A stretch of 64,000 nucleotides of DNA from Mesaphorura yosii (Eukaryota > Arthropoda > Collembola > Poduromorpha > Tullbergiidae). The number at the start of each line of letters is the position of its first letter. Within the stretch, counting starts at the first letter, position 1. The notes under the pieces are model-generated. The model worked only from the letters and a program-made list of their open reading frames with translations, was not told where the DNA came from and did no database searches. Position numbers and translations under genes: made by a program. Positions 26,522 through 37,551 of this stretch are shown piece after piece. The stretch covers positions 62,001-126,000 of the forward strand of contig WIXG01000216.1 of assembly GCA_009869945.1 (NCBI GenBank), written 5' to 3'.

Positions 26522-27310
26522 TCCCAGTGTTAAAACTTTCCGATAATACGTGCCAACTTGAATCAAAGATAAAAGAACTGAATCAGCCGCTCTGTGAAAC
26601 TTAGTTTTCTGGTTAATTAAAATAAATTAACTTTCCTCGGAGGAAACGGCAATTTCTAACAATGGCTGCCTGTTTGCTTGGTGTTAGCAGAACACTGAAC
26701 CGAGTCATGTACGCAAGTACGCGTTATTGTCCTTTGCCTACGGACATCGACACTGAAAGCAGCCAGCCAACACAACGCATAGACGGAATAGAAACGCTTT
26801 TCTCTTACTGGAGGCTTTCAAAAGCAATTTAACGGCATTGAAAGCATAGCGCATCTTTGTGGAGTGTTTGAAGTTGCTCACAAGAGGTGGTAGCCACGCA
26901 GCTTCAGGGTGAGATCAACCTGCCGCGGCCAGGCCAGCACGACTCCGCGCGAAGACTATCCATCTTTAGCACTGGTTTTCTTACTCAATACTGGACACTG
27001 GATATTACCGCACTGGTGAATGCGAAATATTTTTAGCCTAGCAAACGTGTCTCCATGATACATTTAGCCCAGTTGGTCTAATTGCTTAATTGATCGGCCA
27101 TAATTGAGATGTCTATGTCTAAAATAGTTGCCTGTCTGCCTTGTACGTGAATTGAGTAGACTGTTTACATTCTGTCACTCACTAATTGCTTCAATCAATC
27201 TTGAATGTCCGAATATGTATGTCTCCAATCATGGAATTGAGAGCGAAACGTCATTTTAGCAAAACTGAGGAAATTGTAAAGTTCACAGACTGTATTCGTG
27301 GACCACAGCG
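26522..27310. promoter_or_regulatory. Shared divergent promoter region of NonA and carboxypeptidase genes
   Basis: The two start codons face away from each other across 789 bases. The middle (about 26900-26960) is clearly richer in G and C, with CCGCGG and several CpGs, against AT-rich flanks. This is compatible with a bidirectional promoter or two close promoters; no TATA box was identified with confidence. Confidence 0.35.
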
Positions 27311-28967
27311 ATGGATTGGTCTCGGTGCAGAAGGAACAGGAAACGGCTTTTAGGGTTAGGGCTCTTTCTCGTCTTAATTTGTGCTTCAATTCTTTTATTA
27401 ACACTACGGTGCAATCAAAGTGGTTCAAACTCCAAGTCCAAAAACAGGAACAATCAGAATTGCAGATGCGAATTCCCATTCTTGAGAAATCTGAGAGCAG
27501 ACCTGAACAGAACGCCCTTGGTGCTGTCTCCGTACATCAAGAATGGCGAAATTAGAACGGCTCAACTGTTATCATACGTTGGAAATTGGAAAGGCGTGGA
27601 AAGCTACGCTGGGTTGCTCACGGTGAAGGAAAAATTCAACTCAAACTTGTTCTTTTGGTACTTTCCAGTGGAAACTCAAGTAAGACTCGCACGCGACGCT
27701 GCAGAAGTTAAACGAATTTTAACATTAGCCTTCTTATTCAGTTTCACGGCTCCAAGCCTGCGCCCCTTATCCTTTATCTGCAAGGAGGCCCGAGCTTGTC
27801 ATCCTTGCTCGGACTGTTCATGGAGTCTGGGCCCTTCAAGATCGAGAAGATTGATAACAAGCTGGAGCTTCAGAAGAACAAATACTCATGGCACCGAACG
27901 CATTCGCTACTGTATATTGACAGTCCTTCCGGGACAGGGTTCAGTTTCGCAGACAGCGTAGAGGCGTATGCGACAGGGCAGGAAGACGTTGGACGAGACT
28001 TGTACACTGCCTTGCTACAGTTTTTCAAACTATTTCCCGACCTTCAGGCTGCCGCTTTTTACATAATGGGCACGTCGTACGCGGGTGAGACATTTGTCTC
28101 GTGCTTTGGAGTGCAAACAGATTTTGAATGGCTTCATTTCGGTTTTCAGGAAAGTACATTCCCACATTAGCTTATATGATACACGTGGAAAATAGCAATA
28201 GCCCTCAAGATCGCATAAATTTAAAGGGATTGGCTATTGGTTCAGGATATTTTCATTTCGAAGGCTTAATTGAAGGCGCCGTCTCTACGTACTACTACAA
28301 TGTTGGGTTTCTTGACAAAGTACAACGAGAGAAGTACGCGGAAACCGAAGTTCTGCACGGCGAGTATTACAAGCTAAAGAACTATAGTGAAGCACGGAAC
28401 ATCATAAGTGCCCGTCGTTTCCTTCAACTGTTCGCTGGTTTCAACAATTTCTTGGGCGGAAGTGCGCTGCAAATGAGGACTCCGCCACTGGACTTCCAAG
28501 ACTTCCTGAAGCACGACTGCATTCAGACAGCGCTGCATGTCGGGAAGACGAATTTTTCCCTCTTGAATATGGAGGTATTTGACAAGTTTGACGAGTCAGA
28601 TTACATGACTTCATCCAAGTTTGAGCTGGAGCAATTACTTGATGCAAATTATCGAGTGCTCATTTACAACGCCCAGTTCGACGTAATTATACCACACACC
28701 GTGGTTGAGAATTTTGTGGGAAATTTGTCGTGGAGTGGAGCGACTGAATTTGCAAAAGCCAACCGGGGCCTGTGGCTAGTCCGCAATGAAATCGCTGGGT
28801 TTGTGACCGAGACAAATTCCACTCGTCTGACAATGATTCTGCTACGCAACTCTGGACACACAGCATGTTTGGATCAACCTGCCTGGTGCTTTGAAATGAT
28901 AAATCTGTTCACGAGCCGAGATTCGTTCAGAACTTACAAGCTAGAGCTGGATGATTCGGCTGAATAA
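27311..28967 (+). CDS. Serine carboxypeptidase (S10 family, CPVL/vitellogenic type)
   Basis: Three exons, 27311-27679, 27742-28084 and 28150-28967, encode 509 residues. S10 peptidases remove C-terminal residues in lysosomes, yolk bodies or outside the cell. Family marks are a W-F-P block (LFFWYFPVETQ), a GGP oxyanion-hole segment, the SP-GTGFS region, and the nucleophile in GTSYAGKYIP (Ser235), followed by the catalytic Asp in AQFDVIIP (Asp415) and His in SGHTACLDQP (His474). The triad is therefore complete. Residues 12-32 form one strong hydrophobic segment after a basic start, so the enzyme has either a signal anchor or an uncleaved signal peptide. The usual GGPGxSS reads GGPSLSS here. Introns are 62 and 65 bases. 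It is convergent with the FRRS1-like gene. Confidence 0.92.
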
Positions 28968-28970
28968 TTC

Positions 28971-28976
28971 TTTAAT
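28971..28976 (-). terminator. Possible poly(A) signal of the FRRS1-like gene
   Basis: ATTAAA on the minus strand 82-87 bases past the FRRS1-like stop codon and only a few bases from the stop codon of the convergent carboxypeptidase gene. If used, the two 3' ends overlap. Confidence 0.35.
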
Positions 28977-29012
28977 GTCATATTGGTGTTCTGTATAGTA
29001 ATTAAGCCTTTA

Positions 29013-29018
29013 AATAAA
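29013..29018 (+). terminator. Poly(A) signal of the carboxypeptidase gene
   Basis: Canonical AATAAA 46 bases downstream of the carboxypeptidase stop codon, on the same strand. Confidence 0.6.
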
Positions 29019-29057
29019 TTCCAAGTACCGACCAAATTCCCGACACACGGATTACCA

Positions 29058-30879
29058 TTAAAACTGGCAATCCAAATTCATGAGAAGGTGAAGCACGATG
29101 CAAACGATTGACACCAAGCCACTCAAGCAAATATACGAGAGCAGAACGGCCTTGCGTAATTTCGGTCTCTGCAATACAAAACAATGCAATGCAAGAAGAT
29201 AAAAGCACTTGGACAATGCAGCTCAAAATGACCGAAAATGACATGAAACTCACCGGCGCTTCTTCGTCCGACACAATTGCGAGTGGAAACTTTAATAGGC
29301 TTCTGTAGCCAATTATGTCTAGATGCCAGTCCGTCCAGGCAATACATACGGACATGCACAGGCAAACAATGACGAAGAGAACAAAGCTGAAGACCACAAT
29401 AGCTTGCTTCTCGGCACAAGGCGCAAGCGAGGCGCGAGTCCACCAAGTTGATATGAAGAGATTTAAACCTGCAACAGGCGCCTCATCGAATAATTATTGC
29501 TTTCTCAACCGCAATTTTGATGGACTTACTTCCGGTAAAGTAGCACATAAACCCAAGCAAGCTGTGAATGAATCCCAGCACGTGGCGCGTCGAACCGGGC
29601 GTTGAAGGCTTCCACCAGTTGGTCGTGCACAAATACAGCAACAAGGATAAAGCTATGAGTCCAGATATGGTATGCTTAACTGTGGGTTCGTCTGGACTCA
29701 GCAACATCCTGATGTCAAACTTCGAATAGCCCACCACCATAATAATTGCGCCGACGCAAGCTGAAACTGCTCCAAATGCAGTACAAATGACATGAAACTG
29801 GACAGAGAAGAGAAGGGCCTTGCTAAACCTTCTAACTGCAAACATTCATTTCGCTTACAATGAGCCATCTTCTTTTGCCGCAGTGTCGACGTCTGGCCCA
29901 GGTTTCCTTGTAAAATCTCCCGATAAACGTCCCAAGCGGAAAACAAAATGTGAACGCAATGATCATGCTGATCTTATGAAGCGCGAGGACGATGCTGTCA
30001 CTTGAAGCATCTGATGAGTCAGGAGTAATTTCCTCTCCACTCGAGAAGCTCATCTTCGTCGGTTTCAATGCTTTTGAAAAATGGTGCTGTCCAACGGTTT
30101 TGACGTCATCGTCGCGTACTTCACCAGCGGCCGCCAACAAAACGTACTTTTTATTGACCAAGTCAAATGAAAGCTCACTCTGATCGGCCGTATCGCCTCC
30201 AAGAGCGTTCTGTCCGGTTAGTAGAATTAATTCACAATGCAAGAACTTGTCGAGGACGGAAGCTTTCTCTGAACCAAGGCTAATAGACGCTCTGTCGTCC
30301 TGTGAAGATCATATCAAGCGCAAGCCAATGAATAGCATTAATGGTTCGACTCCCATGACTGCCATGGCCGTACCAGCAGTTCATTTGTTCGGCCAACATT
30401 CTTGGCGATTCCAACTTCCGGCTGACCTTTTCTAATGCGGCAATACACCACAAAGTCGTCACCCTATCAGGTAAATGAACAAAAAATAATGGATTTGAAT
30501 TTCGAGTTCATCTGTGTTAGGTCCAGCGACTCACCATACGCCTGTCTTTCGAAATTCCGACGGCGAAGTAATGATTTCGATGATTCATTTGCTGAAGTGG
30601 AGACCTCATTCGAACTTTAAACTCATTTGCCAAGGAGTCGTGATTTATGCTGACAAGATTGCAGTATTCCTGGCATTTTTGTGCGGTGCCAGACAAGGTC
30701 AGGAGTTGATTGTTTTGATCGAGTCCGAAACACAATCCGTTCTTCCTGCTTTGACAATCTTCATTGAGATCTGCTTCAGATGCTGCTAACACTACTATTG
30801 TGGTGACTAATACGAGTAGGGAAAGACTGTGACTTGATGTTAGAACTTTTGAAGCCCAAGACCTTTTCGGATGCATCAT
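29058..30879 (-). CDS. Ferric-chelate reductase 1-like protein (DOMON plus cytochrome b561)
   Basis: Six exons, 30535-30879, 30374-30463, 29891-30299, 29530-29835, 29254-29468 and 29058-29168, encode 491 residues. A signal peptide (about 1-38) precedes a DOMON domain whose core reads YFAVGISKDRRM then GDDFVVYC and ends at KYVLLAAAGE. After a serine- and acid-rich linker comes a cytochrome b561 core. Four heme-ligand histidines fit the family pattern: His253 (LHKISMIIAF), His296 (VQFHVIC), His336 (KHTISGLIAL) and His372 (GFIHSLLG). Two further helices follow, and the C-terminus matches the FRRS1 tail in style. The family moves electrons across membranes and reduces extracellular or vesicular ferric iron. 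No reeler domain is present. The third intron (29836-29890) is 55 bases and has a weak donor, gtcgac; I chose it because it is the only junction that keeps phase and the conserved helix order. Confidence 0.88.
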
Positions 30880-33037
30880 TTCAAGACAAGTACTAAGCTG
30901 AGGCTCGTACGCTGACTTTGTGTTAATTTCTAGAAGGACCCCTCTCGATTGCTCTTCATGAGCTCCAAGCAGCTGCCCAACGGTAAAGGCTGGCCTTGCG
31001 ATAGTTCTGTTCAAGACTGATTTTGAGATAAGCGTGATAAGATAAGAACAGCCTACAGCGCAACGTGGTCATGACAATTTTGCATCGCGTGCGTTCGCTC
31101 TCAAGAGGACGCATTGGATTCCTCGAAAGTGTAAACGTGCCCGGCATAAAATCATGGGAGGCAGCCGACTGACGAGCACGGAAGTTGAAGAAAGGCGACT
31201 TGTTACTTAAAGTTAAAGAATTTATGTATCTGTACGAGGCTGACTCCACTAAAACCGGCATTTATGACAGTATGGCAAATGTCGCTAAAGTCATACTCGC
31301 CGATTTACTTTAGAACGTAGAATTAGCTTTTTCCTCGAAGCTCTAAACATTTATTGCATGATTGATGACGGAAATGAAATCGTAAAATACATTTCATATC
31401 ATTTAGCCGGCTTCAATTTGACTGAGTTCAGAAAAATGCAAATGCATGCAAAGTTGTCCAGACCATTTTTTCGTGTTATCGTCTACATTATGCAGTCACA
31501 GAAGTACCAAAAATTAACTAAAATGTAGTTGCTGCACAGGACAGCGTGAACCAATTTCAGTGCTTTATGGGAAATTAAGTCGCTATTCATCAGTCACATA
31601 CTGGTGAAATTGAAAGGACCTTGGTCTACTGTACAGTGTAACGCTGCAGAAATGGTGGATGGCAGCGCTGGCTCATCAATTTGATGCACGCAAGCGACAA
31701 AGCGAGCGGAAATGCTTAGGAATTTTAACCTGAGTCTTTTGAAAAGCAAGTCGTCTGGGCTTTTGTCAGCCGAGACTGAGTTGTCAGCAAAAATTGAGCA
31801 CGGGACAAAGGAATGAACTGTGGGCAGTGGCAGTGTACTTTTGTCGTGATAATTTGGCGTGATGCTGCGGTATGGAAAATAACCCTTTGTCTGTGCATCG
31901 TTCTCTTAGCTTCATTATTCAGTTGCATGATGCAGGCAGTCCTGAAGGGGAACGTGATCATTCCAAGCTAAGAAACGTAGTGCATCACACTTCATTTCAG
32001 CTGCAGCAGGTTCAGTCTTCAGTCCCGTGTCAGAGGTCGATTTTAGCTGGGATTGCGTAATGCGCGAAGCACGTCTACTTTCCTTGCAGAACATAACCGG
32101 TATGGCATGGTGCCTGGTACGACGCTCGTTGACATTAAAGTGAGGAGAGTCCTGTCTCGCAGCACTGCGCTTAAATAACTCGCTTCGTGTTTACCGACAT
32201 GCTAAACGATAATTCTTATTTAGTGCAGTGAGTCGTCCACCACACATCAGACAAGACACAAGACGGAATGCAATTACAATAACTTCATTCATTATTCAAC
32301 TTTCCTCTCGATTTCGATTTCGGAGTCATGTACTTCGCTGTGCAAACTACAAATTGCAAATCTACGCACAGATTTTTGCTCGGCAGTAAATAAGAATAGC
32401 TGAATACCTTTATAAACTCGTGCTCGTGTTATACGTGCTTCAATTTCATCAGTGCAGCGAAACTGCGAGCAGCGAAGTGAACGCATAAAAAATCTTGATT
32501 CTCCTTTTCACAAAAAGATGTTTGGCAGCATCAGCATCAGCATGTGTTCATCATCATCATGATTATAATCGTACTGGTACTCAAAGTACAATTGCACTCG
32601 TGGTAACAAAATTTACCTCTTCACATTTTCCTGCATCAGAATAAGCATCTACGTAATTGCTACTGCTGGCTGCTAGTAATTCGCAACTTCACAACAATCA
32701 ACAGCCACAGCCGCAAAGAGAAGACGAGTGAGCGAGCACTTCGTGCTGATTTATGCAGGCAAAGTGCGTTAACTTTTACTTGGTACTTAATAAGCTAAGG
32801 AAAATTCACGTCATCTTGAAGATCTTTGCGTTATCTGACAGAGTACAAGATTACTGCATTGACTGACCTCAAGCATATTAAGTTTTGTCATTCTTCGTTC
32901 TTCTTCCTCTTCTGTGTTCTTGTGTCTTGAATCTTCTTGAGCGAACTTCGGAGAAATCAGCTGAAACCTCTGAAACTGAACTCCGCCGTTGTTTATACGT
33001 GCGAGGTGCACGTGTGATCTTGGGTGTTCCGTTCATC
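30880..33037. other. Intergenic, shared upstream region
   Basis: About 2.2 kb between two divergently transcribed genes, the FRRS1-like gene and the four-helix-repeat membrane gene. It probably contains both promoters and 5' leaders. I saw a short CAT/ATC microsatellite near 32.53-32.57 kb and no coding exon or RNA gene. Confidence 0.4.
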
Positions 33038-34606
33038 ATGAGCAACCAGGTGAACGGAGGTTTAAGCAACCTCCCGAATCTCCCGACGTCATCATGGTTC
33101 CGGTTCGGTTTGCCCCTGGGCAGCGCTCTGATCATGGTCGCGTTCTTGGACACGGTGAGTGGACACACATCTGTCACCGTCACGGTTTACTGGCCTTTAC
33201 GACATTTTTTGCATGGTACAGATTCTACAGATTTTGACATTGTGTATGACTCTTCTTTTCATGATACTTTGTGAAGGCCATGAATTTTTTCTCTGCGTGG
33301 ATGGATATGGGAGGAATAATTCTCTACCATGCGTACAGTGAAGTTTCAATGGGTAAATCCTTTTACTTTGCGAACTAAAAATATGCCGTGCGTCTCCGTG
33401 CATTCTTAATTTTATGAGTTCATAAAATATTCCCGAGCACAATCAGCATAAGAATGCAGAAACTAACAAACTAACTGTGTTGTCCTTTTTTCTACTGTTG
33501 CGTTGCAGATCCCATTACAATTATATGGATTCTCATTGTAATAGTTTGGATTACTTCTAATCTGATACTTCTGTGGTACGGAGTCGTGCTCAGGGTATGT
33601 GCGAGTGATGGGAAACGAATAAATGAACTTGATTCCCAATTCGAACGATTTCACACCTCGATTTTAGCAAATGCGAACCGTTGCAGCAGTGTGAATATTT
33701 TACCGTCACCGTCTTGCTTTTGTTGCAGGCAAACTTGATTTATCTCAAAGCTTGGATTTGCACGACGCTGGCTTGTACCGTGTTTGTCCTCTGCATTTGG
33801 GTCTATGTCCTGGACATGTACTGGGGAGTCTGGAGCGAATTTTTTGCGGAGTGCTATTCTCTAACCACGTTCATGATCAGCAACACGTACATCATCTACG
33901 TAGCGATCCAATGTCTGATTGCAATGAAGCAAAATGAACCGCTGGATCCCATTGGAAAGGGAGCTCAGCATATTCTCAAGTTTTACAAAGACGATCCCAC
34001 GCTGGCAGCAAAGTTCTTACTCATATCCGAGCTGGTCTTTATTGGAGAATACATTTTCACAAGACAAGTACTGCAATCACTCTTTGACCGTGTCGGAGCT
34101 GGACATGAAGGTCAGTTTCCAATGTAGTTTGTTTTTTTCATATGGGCTAAATGGGCAGTGATGTAACAGTAAACCTGTGTTTCGGCTCTAGGAGATGAAT
34201 CACTTCCCATCATACTCGAGGAATACGTACTTCGAATAATCAGATTCATGATCACGTCTGTCGGACTGTACATTATTGTTTCGGTAATTGGATAAATTCT
34301 GAAAAAACAAGTTTGGATTTCATTTGTACTGTAATTCGTAACTTTACACTGTCGGAATTGCAGGGTAAACTTCCAGCGTTACGTTACTGGGGTATTCTGT
34401 ACGGCGTAGCAATCCTCGCAAGCCTGTGCATCTTCCTGTACCTCCTCGTTGGATGGAAATCAGATCACGCTTTGTACACTGTGGGCTACTACATGATATT
34501 CCTAGCAAATATGATTTACAGAACCGGAATCTTATTTGTTTGCATGAAAGTTGCTCAACCGTACATGCAAACCGGGAGCTTCCTAACGTTAACTAATGAG
34601 GCCTGA
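33038..34606 (+). CDS. Multi-pass membrane protein with two tandem four-helix units
   Basis: Six exons, 33038-33154, 33277-33352, 33509-33594, 33729-34110, 34192-34283 and 34364-34606, encode 331 residues with about eight hydrophobic segments. I do not recognise a named family with certainty. Each half has the spacing of an LAPTM4/DUF4728-type four-helix protein: one helix, a gap, then a pair of helices joined by a short turn near a tryptophan, then a last helix. The halves match: ANLIYLKAWICTTLACT with GKLPALRYWGILYGVA, and SNTYIIYVAIQCLIAMK with LANMIYRTGILFVCMK. Introns fall at the same place in both halves, phase 1 at residues 65 and 221 and phase 0 after residues 93 and 251. That supports an internal duplication. 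No signal peptide is evident. Location and substrate are unknown; LAPTM relatives sit in lysosomes and DUF4728 proteins at cell junctions. Confidence 0.85.
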
Positions 34607-34775
34607 GATCTTTAGTTTTTGAGTATATGTATTCTTCTTAAGAATACTAAAATATGATAAATGAACTTGATTCCCCTTTCCTTCATTCTTCGTCTAAAGA
34701 GTATTTAACGATTCAGTTGCGGCTGCGGAAATTTTATTATTTTGTTAAAGTTACATCTTCTGTATGCCTATTGTT

Positions 34776-34781
34776 AATAAA
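34776..34781 (+). terminator. Poly(A) signal of the four-helix-repeat gene
   Basis: AATAAA 170 bases after the stop codon on the coding strand; a typical short 3' UTR. Confidence 0.5.
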
Positions 34782-34832
34782 AGCACAAATGTTGAATCGT
34801 CCTGACACTAGAATTAAACTGCGTCTTGCTCG

Positions 34833-34838
34833 TTTAAT
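34833..34838 (-). terminator. Possible poly(A) signal of the GPATCH2-like gene
   Basis: ATTAAA on the minus strand about 265 bases past the GPATCH2-like stop codon. It lies about 50 bases from the poly(A) signal of the convergent neighbour, so the two transcripts nearly meet here. Confidence 0.3.
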
Positions 34839-35102
34839 AGCGGACACTGGATAGAATGAATATAAGTTACTAGAAACGCACGCCTAGTCTACTATGCGAG
34901 AAACTAACAAGACCTATGGACACTAAAGATCGAAAGCGCAGGACAACTTGGGCAGCGCCAATAAGCAATAAGTTTCGAATAATTTACTGGCCGTGTGTAA
35001 GATAGATATAGGTTACATAATACTTGTAAGGAGCAACTAGGCAAGTTTAGCACGAACAGCATTTGAAAGTAATGTTTCTAAATGCAGCTAGGTAGAAGCT
35101 GA

Positions 35103-36645
35103 CTAAATCTTCACTCGTTTGTTAGTATCACTCTCTGAAACTATCGGACTAGGAACAGTCGCCTTAATTTCCTTCCCATCCATTTGCGTTGTATGCGGAG
35201 TTTTCATCAGGATATGGCAGTTCAAACCTTGATCATCTTTTACGGCATTCAGCTGCAATGAGTAAAGTGATGCCAAGTTGGACAATTGATTGATCTCTTC
35301 TTTTTCCAATGGATGCAGCCTGCAGAATAAGTAGTAAATTGTTAAGTTTCTTTAAAGAGCTAGATGCAGGACAAGTTGTTAAGTTCTGCATTACGTTAGT
35401 TGACGCTCATCAGGATCTTGAAGGAATTTCGACAGTTGTTCGTTGTAGGAAGTGCGGACAGAGAAGACTGGAGGTTTGTTTGGATGAACTCTGCGCTTTC
35501 CAGCTCTGATTTCTCTTGATGGAATTCGGTCTCGAAATCGGCGTAACATTACAAATTCCCTGATCTCTGACATTCCAGAATCTTCCATCCATTCATCGCC
35601 TACCCAGTCGGAATGTTCATCATCACCTGTATGGAACGGAGATATGATAGCATGAGTTATGAAACAGCAAGCAACCATTGAAATTGTAGTTATATTAGTA
35701 GTGTACCTTCGCGGCCTTCATCACAGCTTTCGTGAACACATTCGTCATTACTGGAAATGGAACTGCTCTCATCGTCACTTTTCATATCTTCGTCCATTAT
35801 TTCAGAAGCCATTGTCATCAGATCGACATTCATGAAATCCGGGGTTTGAAATGACGTACTAGGACCAGGAAATGCTGGGGCTGGCACTTGTCCCCGGTTG
35901 ACATAACTTCTAGGCATATATTGCATTGAATTGCTCGAAGTTGTGGGAAGACTGGGTAGACCTGCAGCAGCTGCTGCAATCAGGGCCTTTTCCTTTTGGT
36001 TTCGTTTTCTCTTGCCAGCATCATCAGTCAATACGGATTTTGACTTCAAATCTTGGGCAAACTCTTTGGGTGGTGCCATTATCCCATCAGGAATACTATC
36101 CTCGTTCATCAGAGCTGGATCATCAACTGCGATTCTTTTATGCCTCCTTCGTCTACATTTAACATTCCAGTTAACAGCGTCTCTCAGGATGATCCGGGCT
36201 TCCAGGCAAAAATTCTTACCGTCTGCCATTGGAGCTCTTCTCCTGGGAATTGGAAGCTCCAAAGAATTCGTTGAACGAGTCGGATTCAACGAGGACACCA
36301 GCGGCTCTGGAGGAATGTTGAAAGCCCCTGGACGTAGATGTTGATTGTAGCGATAGCTTCGCCAGGGACCGTTCTGCATCATCCGAATCAATTTTATCTT
36401 TGTCCGCATCATCTTCTTCAGAGTCAGTAACTTTTCCTGCAAAATTGTAAACAATGTAAGAGATTGACGGAGGAGCAAACTTTTTATATGATCGCTAGGT
36501 TCTTCATACCTTGGTGAGATAGTAAGTTTGAGGTTGAACGTGATCTTCGATGCTTCCATTTCCTTCTAATGCTTTTAAGGTTTTCAACTGGATCCAAATG
36601 CAACGCTGCGCAATTAGCTTCCATAGAATTCATAAGGGAGTCCAT
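35103..36645 (-). CDS. GPATCH2/GPATCH2L-like nuclear protein lacking a G-patch
   Basis: Five exons, 36510-36645, 36220-36436, 35707-36152, 35395-35626 and 35103-35319, encode 415 residues. The family is nuclear; GPATCH2 binds DHX15 through its G-patch, while GPATCH2L has none. Diagnostic blocks are RRRRHKRIAVDDP (about 117-129), a serine/acid-rich stretch, and DEGREGDDEHSDW (about 262-274), which nearly equals the vertebrate DEGRQGDDEQSDW. A basic RLRR-type segment and an LASLYSLQL block near the C-terminus also fit the GPATCH2L layout. The protein stops at KRVKI with no glycine-rich G-patch. In exon 2 I took the acidic frame (VTDSEEDDAD) because it keeps phase at both junctions; another frame is open across the same exon and its downstream intron. 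The start is MDSLMNSMEA. The mariner copy lies upstream of this gene. Confidence 0.85.
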
Positions 36646-37391
36646 TTTCTCATGAACCTAAGCGAATATCCTGCTAAAATCCTGCAACACAACAAGAAAT
36701 AATTCAGCAATTCAGATTCAGATTTCAGGGAAAGTTTTAAATAAAAATTTACAGCGCCACAGATTTGGACTTGCCTATTTCCAAAGTTTAATTTCTAATT
36801 CCGCTTTCATTGTTCCCAGACTCTGACCCTACCACTCGCTCTGATCGTCAGCACTTAATTCTTCTCGATCAATGTATATTTCTCCAACCACCAGTACACC
36901 AAACTAAATATTCTATCTCCCCTCCAGGAGACAAAAATTGGCAGATGACATTCGAATGCACGAACAGAATAAGTTCGTATTCAACACATGTAAGACATAC
37001 GTCAATCGAGACACTCTTCTACACACGTAACACTTACTGCTACATGTAGCAGTGCCACCATTCAACACTGCCAAATTGCCAGCACTCAAATGTAGGGAAA
37101 TCAATTGAAGGTTAGCATTCAAAGCGCTGCGCGATGCAGCCGGTGAGGGCAAGACGCAACTCTTTGTGCAGGAAGCAAGAGCTTTGGAACGTTGAAAGAA
37201 TCGTTCTGCAGTTGATCAGAATTAAAAGTGGAAATGATCGAAATTCGCTTTCCAAATCATAACCGGTGCACTCAGAATGTCGATTATAATACTACTTTCA
37301 GATTGAATGCTGATCTCCCACAATCCTTCTCACATTAGTCGACGCGGAGCGAGAAGCATAAGAAATAAATATTTTTATTTCACTCGTTTCA
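36646..37391. other. Upstream region of the GPATCH2-like gene
   Basis: About 750 bases between the GPATCH2-like start codon and the mariner copy. It should include the 5' leader and promoter of that gene. A possible leader intron could lie here, since the 5' UTR runs into pyrimidine-rich sequence; no coding exon is visible. Confidence 0.35.
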
Positions 37392-37393
37392 TA

Positions 37394-37420
37394 ACGGGTC
37401 ATAACATGAAAATGGCACTG
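37394..37420 (+). repeat. Left terminal inverted repeat of mariner copy
   Basis: Twenty-seven bases beginning ACGGGTCATAAC, preceded by TA. The right copy differs at two positions. Confidence 0.88.
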
Positions 37421-37551
37421 CCGCCATTTTGAATAAAAAATGGGGGGAACGTTTTTTCTTCACATGAAACAATTCTTTTCCTTCTCTTCATTCATTTTTG
37501 TCTTAGAAAATAAATTCTCAAATTTTTTTTTCGTTACCCTTATTAATAAAT

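Noticed and set aside
30956-31261. Minus-strand frame overlapping upstream of the FRRS1-like start
   Set aside because: Lacks similarity and lies beyond the signal-peptide ATG; most likely 5' leader or intergenic sequence.
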